A DNA stretch of 8,607 bases from CAZAKZ01 sp964485695 (GTDB taxonomy: Bacteria; Planctomycetota; JAFGQW01): positions 1-8,607 of the forward strand of contig CAZAKZ010000200.1 of NCBI GenBank assembly GCA_964485695.1, written 5' to 3'. Shown here piece by piece: positions 1 through 5,242 of the stretch. Under the pieces are notes generated by a model. That model saw nothing but the letters and a program-made list of their open reading frames with translations. It was not told the DNA's origin and made no database searches. Both the position numbers and the translations under genes were made by a program. How positions within the stretch are numbered: the stretch's first letter is position 1; every line of letters begins with the position of its first letter.

Positions 1-25
1 TGTGCATGTTCAAAGGCTATTTTCC

Positions 26-46
26 GGACATATGTCCTTGGATAAT
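26..46 (+). promoter_or_regulatory. Palindrome GGACATATGTCC next to a -10-like hexamer
   Basis: Bases 26-37 form a perfect 12-bp palindrome. GATAAT at 41-46 matches five of six bases of the sigma-70 -10 consensus. There is no good -35 hexamer at 16-18 bases spacing; the T-rich run at 18-23 is the only candidate. A palindrome in a promoter spacer is a classical operator position, but this is inferred from geometry only. Confidence 0.2.
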
Positions 47-55
47 ACAAGTAGA

Positions 56-90
56 ATTCCCGGGTTTGCCCGCAGGCAGGCCCCTGGAAT
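56..90 (+). repeat. Inverted repeat in the leader
   Basis: ATTCCCGG (56-63) pairs with CCTGGAAT (83-90) with a single C/T mismatch. Inside it TGCC (67-70) pairs with GGCA (75-78) around a CGCA loop. This would give a two-tier hairpin in RNA. Confidence 0.35.
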
Positions 91-104
91 CCCGGAGTGG
101 AATT

Positions 105-194
105 TCCCGAAAAGGCGTGGCCCTGCGCCACAGCCGGGTCTCCCACCGGGGCTTCGACCCCCACGGGTGCCCATGCCTACGCCCGCGAAAGGGA
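105..194 (+). ncRNA. Possible multi-branched structured 5' UTR element
   Basis: TCCC (105-108) can pair with GGGA (191-194). GGCGTGG (114-120) can pair with CCTACGCC (176-183), leaving one bulged T. Between these arms lies a GC-rich hairpin with a CTTCGA loop flanked by GGGG and CCCC (about 148-161). The A-rich strands between the outer helices (109-113 and 184-190) would form an internal loop. The arrangement resembles a junction RNA, but I cannot match it to a known riboswitch class, and GC-rich DNA forms such pairings by chance. No covariation evidence is available here. Confidence 0.2.
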
Positions 195-282
195 TTTGCT
201 TGCAGCCCCCCTTTTGAGTATCCTGGGGGTCGGAATCGGCAGATAAGGACTTCTTCGACCCAACTGCGAAAGGGAGAGAACC

Positions 283-2817
283 GTGCGTTCAGCAGCAGTC
301 TTGTTTATTTTGATCCTTGGCGGTCTGGCGTTCATTCCGGCTGCCACGACGGCCCAGCCCTCCTATCAACCCACGATGCTCCTTACATGTACGGTCGACA
401 GCCCCGGGGCGGAGTTGAGGCTTCACGTCATCCCCGAGGTCGAGGTCCTTTACAAGATCGCACCCACGGTCATGGAGGTCCTCGTCCGCCATCCGTCCGA
501 TGTGGTGCTGCTGAAATCGCTTGGCTACCGACCCGTGGTCGTGCACTCGGACCTGGAGGCATTTTACGCCTCCCGGCTCCATCAGCCACAACACGTCGAT
601 ATTCCCAAGGGGAGCATGGGTGGCTACCTCACCTTCGCCGAGGTCGTGTTGCAGCTGGACCTGTGGCGCCAGAAGTACCCGAAGCTGATCACGGCCCGCC
701 AGTCACTCGGGAAGTCTCATGAGAGCCGTGACCTGTGGGTTGTCAAGATCTCGGACAATGCAGATACGGACGAGAACGAGCCCGAGATCTACGTCGAAAC
801 CCTCATCCACTCCCGGGAGCCCGCGGGCTTGATGAGCATGATGCGGTGCGTGGAGTACCTGCTCGAGAACTACGGGAAAGACCCCATGGTCACCGACCTC
901 GTGGACAACCGCGAGATCTGGTACGTCCCGGTGGCCAATCCGGACGGATATGAATACAACCAGAGCTACCGGCCGAACGGCGGGGGCATGTGGCGAAAGA
1001 ACCGGTGGAAGAGCGGCTCCACCATCTACGGTGTCGACCTCAACCGCAACTGGTCCTACAAGTGGGGCTACGACAGCCGGGGGAGCTCCTCGAATCGCAG
1101 CTCTGCGACCTACCGCGGCACCGGCCCGTTCAGCGAGCCGGAGACCAAGAATATCAGTACCTTCATAAATGCCCGGAAGGCCAAGGGGATGACCACGGCG
1201 TGGGACATTCACACGTACAGCGCACTGCTCATGTGGCCGTACGGCTACGCCAACGTGCTCTCCCCGCGCCACAGCGCCTACGCTGAGATGGCGGTCGATA
1301 TGGCGGCCGAAAACAACTATACTTCCGGGCCCATCTACTCCACGATCTATGCGGCCAACGGCACGACCGTGGACTGGTTCGAGGGGGACGCGGGCCTCTG
1401 GGGCTGGACGCCGGAGATCGGCCACAGGTCCGGCGACGGCTTCTGGCCGCCCACCAACCGTATCTGGCCCCTGACCGAGGAAAATCTGCACATGCTCCTC
1501 ACGGGCATCCAGTATGCGGGTCCCTATCTGGTCACCCGCTCCATCACCGTCAAGGAGGTGGGGAACAACAACGGAGCCTACGATCCGGGCGAGAAGATCG
1601 AGGTCACCTGCGTGGTGCGGAACAAGGGTGTGGTGACTACCTCCGGGGCCGAAGCAAAGATCGAGAGCGCGAGTCCTTACGTCGTCACCGAGGTGGGGAC
1701 CGCGAGCCTCGGCAACATCCCCAACGTCACGGACGCCAACAACAACAGCACCCCCCTCAGGGTCCGGCTCCTCGAGTCGACCCCCCCCGGCACCGACCTG
1801 CTGCTCCACCTGGTGTATGAATTCAACGGCCACGTCCTGAAGACCCCGTTGAACCTCATCTGCGGTGCCGGAAAGGTCCTGGTGAACGATACCTGCGAGG
1901 CTGGCACCTGGACCCTCGGGGTGCCGGGGGACACGGCCGTTCGCGGCAAGTGGGCCTGGGGCGATCCGTATGCGACCTACGCCACCCACAACAACAAGTA
2001 CCTCGTCCAGTCAGGCAATGACCATACGACCGGAACGGGCCGGTTCTGCTACGTCACCGGTAATATGAACACCTCCAATGGCGACAGTGACGACGTGGAC
2101 AGCGGCAAGACGACATTGATGACGCCCGTGCTGGATCTCTCCTCGGCCCGGAATCCATACATCGAGTACTGGCGCTGGTTCATGGACCACGGCCCGGTCC
2201 CCAACAATGACGCCCTGGTGGTGTCGGTCACCAACGACAATGGGACCACCTGGAAGGAAGTGGAAAAAGTCACCTACTCGGACATGGCCTGGCGCCGTTT
2301 CTCCTTCAAGCTGCGAGATTTCTTCAAGCCCACGAATCAGGTCCGGCTCAGGTTCGTGGCCACCGACGATCCCGACGACAGCTTCTGTGAGGCTCTCGTG
2401 GACGACCTGAAGGTGACGGACTATGACGATGGAGTCCGCATCAGCCTGGGAGGCTCCACCAAGATCGGCCAGACGGCCTTCATCGACATGACAGCGACCC
2501 GTTCGGCCTCCAGATCCTATGTGGCAGCGGTGGCCCTGGGGGACGAGCCCGGTATCCCCGTGGCCGGCCCCCGGGTGATCCCCCTCAACCAGGATCCCCT
2601 TTTCTACTCCTTCTGGAACTTGCCGGTCATCTTCCAGAATTTTGCCGGGACCTTGACCGGGTCGGGCACCGGCCAGGCCCGGGTGGCCATTCCCAACAAT
2701 CCCGGCCTCGTGGGGGTCACCTTCTACGCGGCGTTCCTGACCCTGGACCCTGCGGCACCAGGCAGGATCAGGGATATCAGCCCGCCTATCGCTATCATCA
2801 TCGCCCCGATGGATTGA
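283..2817 (+). CDS. Secreted M14-family zinc carboxypeptidase with beta-rich C-terminal domains
   Basis: The protein has 844 residues and starts with GTG, preceded by AAGGGAGAG. A signal peptide occupies about residues 1-25 (hydrophobic run, then ATTA before QPSY), so it is probably exported. Residues about 30-105 look like a propeptide, and about 110-415 are the M14 catalytic domain. Zinc ligands H176 and E179 lie in HSRE, and H310 lies in DIHTYS. N254-R255 in DLNRNW match the substrate-binding Asn-Arg pair, and E378 in TPEIG is the catalytic glutamate. An active enzyme is therefore expected, removing C-terminal residues from peptides with zinc. About 415-525 is a CARDB/Ig-like beta domain (NNNGAYDPGEKIEV), about 535-715 resembles a MAM or immune-inhibitor-A-type jelly roll, and the last ~125 residues are unassigned. 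M14 enzymes are often much shorter; the tails may bind substrate or the cell surface. The family is clear, but substrate preference is not. The gene appears monocistronic, with a strong stem-loop just after the stop. Confidence 0.93.
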   Translation: MRSAAVLFILILGGLAFIPAATTAQPSYQPTMLLTCTVDSPGAELRLHVIPEVEVLYKIAPTVMEVLVRHPSDVVLLKSLGYRPVVVHSDLEAFYASRLHQPQHVDIPKGSMGGYLTFAEVVLQLDLWRQKYPKLITARQSLGKSHESRDLWVVKISDNADTDENEPEIYVETLIHSREPAGLMSMMRCVEYLLENYGKDPMVTDLVDNREIWYVPVANPDGYEYNQSYRPNGGGMWRKNRWKSGSTIYGVDLNRNWSYKWGYDSRGSSSNRSSATYRGTGPFSEPETKNISTFINARKAKGMTTAWDIHTYSALLMWPYGYANVLSPRHSAYAEMAVDMAAENNYTSGPIYSTIYAANGTTVDWFEGDAGLWGWTPEIGHRSGDGFWPPTNRIWPLTEENLHMLLTGIQYAGPYLVTRSITVKEVGNNNGAYDPGEKIEVTCVVRNKGVVTTSGAEAKIESASPYVVTEVGTASLGNIPNVTDANNNSTPLRVRLLESTPPGTDLLLHLVYEFNGHVLKTPLNLICGAGKVLVNDTCEAGTWTLGVPGDTAVRGKWAWGDPYATYATHNNKYLVQSGNDHTTGTGRFCYVTGNMNTSNGDSDDVDSGKTTLMTPVLDLSSARNPYIEYWRWFMDHGPVPNNDALVVSVTNDNGTTWKEVEKVTYSDMAWRRFSFKLRDFFKPTNQVRLRFVATDDPDDSFCEALVDDLKVTDYDDGVRISLGGSTKIGQTAFIDMTATRSASRSYVAAVALGDEPGIPVAGPRVIPLNQDPLFYSFWNLPVIFQNFAGTLTGSGTGQARVAIPNNPGLVGVTFYAAFLTLDPAAPGRIRDISPPIAIIIAPMD

Positions 2818-2827
2818 CACGACTCTC

Positions 2828-2860
2828 CTCCCCCTCCTCCCCCCCAGGGAGGAGGGGGAG
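2828..2860 (+). terminator. Perfect 14-bp GC-rich stem-loop after the carboxypeptidase gene
   Basis: CTCCCCCTCCTCCC (2828-2841) is exactly complementary to 2847-2860, around a CCCCA loop. It begins 11 bases after the peptidase stop codon, where a terminator would sit. No T-run follows on either strand, so it is not a textbook intrinsic terminator. It could instead act in RNA 3'-end protection or as a pause site. Confidence 0.5.
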
Positions 2861-2889
2861 CGAGCAGATCGTCCCGGATTGATCAATTG

Positions 2890-2936
2890 GTAGTCTGTGG
2901 ATGATCCGGCCTCACGCCGGTTTATCCACAGACTGC
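2890..2936. repeat. 47-nt hairpin containing a DnaA-box 9-mer
   Basis: AGTCTGTGGAT (2892-2902) is perfectly complementary to 2924-2934. The pairing extends outward by a G-T wobble and a G-C pair. Inward it continues through a G-T wobble, an A-T pair and one T/T mismatch into CCGGC (2906-2910) with GCCGG (2916-2920), around a CTCAC loop. The right arm contains TTATCCACA (2922-2930), identical to the consensus DnaA box. The left arm carries a one-mismatch inverse copy (TGTGGATGA, 2897-2905). No T-run follows. It could be a REP-like element, a bidirectional terminator or a protein-binding site. Confidence 0.6.
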
Positions 2937-2957
2937 AACACACCATGCAGCCCAAGC

Positions 2958-2969
2958 ACTCCCGGGAGT
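2958..2969. repeat. Perfect 12-bp palindrome ACTCCCGGGAGT
   Basis: The 12 bases equal their own reverse complement. It shares the CTCC...GGAG pattern with the palindrome at 3073-3084. Its function is unknown, and chance is possible. Confidence 0.4.
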
Positions 2970-2991
2970 ACGGAAATAAATTCCTCCTTGG

Positions 2992-3001
2992 AACCGCGGT
3001 T
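2992..3001. repeat. Perfect 10-bp palindrome AACCGCGGTT
   Basis: The 10 bases equal their own reverse complement, inside the AT-richer part of the gap. It could be an operator half-site pair, but one palindrome of this size in such a gap is not improbable. Confidence 0.3.
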
Positions 3002-3072
3002 AAAAACATAAATCGGGTCAATCATGTACACAGGCATGAGAGTGATTCCGAATTTACTACTAAGGGAATGTA

Positions 3073-3084
3073 CTCCTCGAGGAG
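3073..3084. repeat. Perfect 12-bp palindrome CTCCTCGAGGAG overlapping a Shine-Dalgarno-like AGGAGG
   Basis: The 12 bases equal their own reverse complement, and the right arm plus base 3085 spells AGGAGG. If transcribed, the anti-Shine-Dalgarno-like CTCCT of the left arm could pair with it. The closest start is GTG at 3090, which opens a frame of only five codons (MNSAL), ending at 3107. The real downstream gene starts 53 bases past the AGGAGG, too far to use it. Confidence 0.35.
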
Positions 3085-3137
3085 GTCGGGTGAACTCCGC
3101 CCTCTGAGGCTGATGAGCCATAGACACTGGGGATCGT

Positions 3138-4352
3138 ATGAAGGGCACACGCCTCGAGCTAGCCATCAGGATCGGATTCTGCGCAGGGATCCTGCTGCTC
3201 ATGGTGACCTGCTCTTCCGATCCGGTGTCCGAGCCGTGGCCGGGGACCGCCTTCGAGGTTGAAGACGTTCCCGCGAGCTTGGCTCCCGAGAAGGTGTCCG
3301 CTGACGGGAACACTCTCTCCGAGGCGCCCGAGATCCAGTGGACTCCACTTCCGGTGGAGAAAAAGAAGAAGACTGCGCCGGCAGAGCCTCCGAACTCCGG
3401 AGCAACAGAGGAGAAGCGTCCGGAATCCGTAGTGAAGGCTCCTCCGGTCACACCTCCCCAGCCTGCAGAAGCACCTCCTGCAGAAGTCGAGAATCCGGAG
3501 GAAGACAGGCCGGCGACGCATCCCGAGCCGCTTGCCGAATCCGGAAGGAAAGCGACAGACCGGGAAAAACCGGTGAAGGCGCCGCCCGCTCTTCGACCGG
3601 AGGCCCAACCCAAGGGACAGGTCCGGCCGGAGGAGCCCTCGATCCCTGCCGCATTGCCGACCGGAAGGGCCGGCAACACTACAGGATCCGGGATCCGGAA
3701 GAAAGCCATACACCGCGACCCGGAAGCGGCCCATGGCGACAACCAGGGTCGAAGACAGACAGGAACGGGCAAGAAACCCGTCAAGGTCGGAGAGGAAGCA
3801 GGCGCTCCTGCAACAGAGGCGCCGCCTGTCCGCCAGGACAGTACTCCTGAAAGCCCGCCGGACCAGGAAGGCAAGGTGTTCTATCTTGTATTCTGGATCG
3901 TGTCCGCCCTCGCGCCCCTCGTCCTGGCCCTGGCCATATTCTGGATTCTGGGTTCCCACCGCACCCGTTTCAAGAGGGAGTTGAGGGAAATTCTCGGCGT
4001 GGAATGGCGTGGAAACATGCCCGTCTCTCAACTCCTGAGTTTTGTCCAGGCACACAGACTGTTGTATGATCGCCTGGTGAGTTTTCAGGCCTCTCTCGAG
4101 GACAGGCAGTCGAATGCCGAGTCATTCGAAGACGAAAAGACGCAGAGGGTCATCGGTATGGCAATGTCGGTGGAACAGCGCCGACAGCATATCCTGAGGG
4201 ACATCCAGGAACTGGCGGAAGGGAAAAAGGGAGCCCACAACAGCCTGGACAGGGCGCTTCGCATCCATGCCGGACGCATGGGTCTCCTCGAGGCTCACGA
4301 CGGTTTCGTTGCTGCTATGAACGAGATGGAAAATGTTCCGGTGGAGGTCTGA
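3138..4352 (+). CDS. Unrecognised membrane-attached protein with Pro/Glu-rich linker and cytoplasmic helical tail
   Basis: I do not recognise this 404-residue protein. The start is ATG with GGGGA five bases upstream; an in-frame stop at 3114-3116 rules out a much longer N-terminus. Residues 8-24 are a hydrophobic export signal ending at LLMVTC-25. That is lipoprotein-like, but Thr before Cys and Met at -3 are atypical for a lipobox. Residues about 30-245 are a low-complexity Pro/Glu/Ala/Lys linker, probably extended and extracytoplasmic. A strong transmembrane helix spans about 247-272 and is followed by basic residues (SHRTRFKRE), placing the C-terminus inside the cytoplasm. Residues 275-404 are charged and helical, perhaps partly coiled-coil. 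The layout recalls envelope-spanning tether or signalling proteins such as TonB-like linkers, but no diagnostic motif is present. The gene lies after a palindrome-rich gap and converges on a methyltransferase gene 10 bases away with no visible terminator between. Confidence 0.75.
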   Translation: MKGTRLELAIRIGFCAGILLLMVTCSSDPVSEPWPGTAFEVEDVPASLAPEKVSADGNTLSEAPEIQWTPLPVEKKKKTAPAEPPNSGATEEKRPESVVKAPPVTPPQPAEAPPAEVENPEEDRPATHPEPLAESGRKATDREKPVKAPPALRPEAQPKGQVRPEEPSIPAALPTGRAGNTTGSGIRKKAIHRDPEAAHGDNQGRRQTGTGKKPVKVGEEAGAPATEAPPVRQDSTPESPPDQEGKVFYLVFWIVSALAPLVLALAIFWILGSHRTRFKRELREILGVEWRGNMPVSQLLSFVQAHRLLYDRLVSFQASLEDRQSNAESFEDEKTQRVIGMAMSVEQRRQHILRDIQELAEGKKGAHNSLDRALRIHAGRMGLLEAHDGFVAAMNEMENVPVEV

Positions 4353-4362
4353 CCGGGAATAG

Positions 4363-5052
4363 TTACTTCAGCTTCATTCCAAGGTTCAGCTTTCGCCTCA
4401 CCTTCTTGACTTGAGGCTTGACGCCTCCATTCTGGAACCGGAAGTGCAGGGCCCTGGCCGGAGGGAAATTGCGCCAAACAATGGACCTCTTGTTGCCGTG
4501 CGCGGTGATGAACTGCCGAACGACTTGGCCCACCTCCCTCAGGCGATCGCGCTCCTTGCCCGTGGACAACCCCACCTTGAGCCTGCGCAGACTCCAGTAC
4601 TCGAAGTCGCTGAACTCCGTGCCCGGCTTGCCCAGCCTGAGGAATTGCCGAAGAATGGCTTCGACCTCTTTGGGCTTGAAATTATTGAGTGGAAGTCCGG
4701 AAATGATGTAGTCATACTTCTGATCGCTCTCGACCTCGATGATGGACTTCTTGAAGATGTTGATCTTCGGGCCGTGTCTCTGCTTCCCGAGCCAGTGCTC
4801 CAGGTGCTGGACAAAGGATGGGTTGATTTCACAGAGATCCAGATGGTCTTCGGGCCCCAGGTAGGTCAGGATTTTTCGAGTAAATGCGCCGGTAGCCGGT
4901 CCGACCTCGAGGACACGGATGGGGACCGGCGGCCGGTCGGCCAGCCTCGAGGTGATTTCATCGGCCAGATATCTGGAGCTGGGAAGAACTGCGCCGGTGG
5001 TATGAAAATTGGCGCGGAACTCCTTGATGAATGCCCGGAGATCCTTGAGCAC
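4363..5052 (-). CDS. PmtA/KsgA-like class I SAM-dependent methyltransferase
   Basis: The product uses S-adenosylmethionine to methylate an unknown acceptor. Counting from GTG at 5052 (about 229 residues), the N-terminus carries TGAVLPSSR (about 19-27), as in phospholipid N-methyltransferases of the PmtA type and other KsgA relatives. Motif I is VLEVGPATGAFT (47-58), the acidic SAM-ribose position is LCEIN (about 73-77), and IISGLPLNNF (116-125) fills the place of the NLPY/SLPLLN catalytic loop. Phosphatidylethanolamine methylation is plausible, but the C-terminal third is divergent and very basic (KKVRRKLNLGMKLK), so an RNA or protein substrate is also possible. I chose GTG at 5052 because AAGGA sits seven bases upstream. 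A TTG at 5091 would add 13 residues (LLLPVSNRYKDLN) with a poorer AGGG only three bases away. No transmembrane helix is visible. It is transcribed divergently from the gene at 5243. Confidence 0.83.
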   Translation of the reverse strand: MLKDLRAFIKEFRANFHTTGAVLPSSRYLADEITSRLADRPPVPIRVLEVGPATGAFTRKILTYLGPEDHLDLCEINPSFVQHLEHWLGKQRHGPKINIFKKSIIEVESDQKYDYIISGLPLNNFKPKEVEAILRQFLRLGKPGTEFSDFEYWSLRRLKVGLSTGKERDRLREVGQVVRQFITAHGNKRSIVWRNFPPARALHFRFQNGGVKPQVKKVRRKLNLGMKLK

Positions 5053-5059
5053 GTTCAGG

Positions 5060-5064
5060 TCCTT
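5060..5064 (-). promoter_or_regulatory. Ribosome binding site deciding the methyltransferase start
   Basis: On the minus strand AAGGA occupies 5064-5060, followed by seven bases and then GTG (5052-5050). This is better placed than the AGGG before the upstream TTG at 5091. Confidence 0.5.
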
Positions 5065-5115
5065 ATATCGGTTCGATACGGGGAGGAGCAACCGCCCTGA
5101 TTCGTCGAAGGAGTA

Positions 5116-5144
5116 ACCATATCGTATGTATTCGGATGATTCAA
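5116..5144 (-). promoter_or_regulatory. Possible sigma-70-type promoter of the methyltransferase gene
   Basis: Read on the minus strand, TTGAAT (5144-5139) is followed after exactly 17 bases by TATGGT (5121-5116). Each hexamer matches four of six consensus bases. Transcription would start near 5109, upstream of both candidate start codons. It lies in the AT-richer middle of the divergent gap, where a promoter is expected. Confidence 0.3.
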
Positions 5145-5242
5145 TTCACATCTTCAGGACCGGAGCGGTCAAGAAGGCGGGATTGGGTTCCGATGACACT
5201 TCTGGTTGATCTCGTCCCGTTTGCTGGAGCAGGAACCAGGGC

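Larger units (their letters stand above)
1..282 (+). other. Non-coding leader upstream of the carboxypeptidase gene
   Basis: No convincing gene lies here. The open frames running through it translate to Pro/Arg/Gly-rich sequence that looks like GC-driven read-through, and one of them runs on out of frame into the peptidase gene. The stretch holds a perfect 12-bp palindrome (26-37), a -10-like hexamer (41-46), and inverted repeats at 56-90, 114-183 and 188-214. The last 15 bases carry the purine-rich ribosome site (AAGGGAGAG) of the peptidase. The position suggests a promoter plus a long, possibly structured 5' untranslated region. The tail of an upstream gene could end before or near base 1, but I cannot see one. 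Confidence 0.5.
2818..3137. other. Palindrome-dense intergenic region
   Basis: No convincing gene lies in these 320 bases. They contain, in order, a perfect 14-bp stem-loop (2828-2860), a 47-nt imperfect hairpin (2890-2936), perfect palindromes of 12 (2958-2969), 10 (2992-3001) and 12 bp (3073-3084), and a locally AT-richer stretch (about 2971-3070). Bases 3080-3085 are an ideal AGGAGG, but only a 5-codon GTG frame (3090-3107) follows it closely. The promoter of the next gene presumably lies here, although no clear -35/-10 pair stands out. Confidence 0.6.

Noticed and set aside
148..165. TTCGA loop resembling a tRNA T-arm
   Set aside because: The flanking five-base stems do not pair in T-arm register, and no anticodon or acceptor arm is found on either strand.
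6..722. 238-codon open frame over the leader and into the peptidase gene
   Set aside because: It overlaps the real gene in another frame by 440 bases, is rich in Arg/Pro/Gly and shows no domain. Long open frames are normal in GC-rich DNA.
703..1989. 428-codon minus-strand open frame inside the peptidase gene
   Set aside because: It is the antisense shadow of a clearly assigned M14 gene, with Val/Gly/Asp-rich low-information sequence.
2011..3021. 336-codon minus-strand open frame
   Set aside because: Mostly antisense to the peptidase C-terminus, running through the hairpins of the gap. No recognisable motif.
3109..3135. CTGATGA core as in hammerhead ribozymes, and resemblance to the 3' part of a fluoride riboswitch
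   Set aside because: No GAAA follows a suitable stem II for a hammerhead, and the upstream loop needed for the fluoride pseudoknot is missing. The downstream gene is not a fluoride exporter.
2897..3262. 121-codon plus-strand open frame through the gap
   Set aside because: It starts inside the hairpin, overlaps the membrane protein gene by 125 bases and reads as Arg/His/Ser-rich noise.
3462..3486. Two direct copies of CCTGCAGAAG 15 bases apart
   Set aside because: They encode the repetitive Pro-Ala-Glu linker of the membrane protein, so codon-level repetition explains them.
2912..3874. 320-codon minus-strand open frame
   Set aside because: Its Ser/Gly-rich sequence mirrors the Pro/Glu-rich linker of the plus-strand gene, as expected from antisense.
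4411..5100. 229-codon plus-strand open frame over the methyltransferase
   Set aside because: The minus strand carries SAM-binding motif I and the SGLPLNNF loop, so the plus frame is its shadow.
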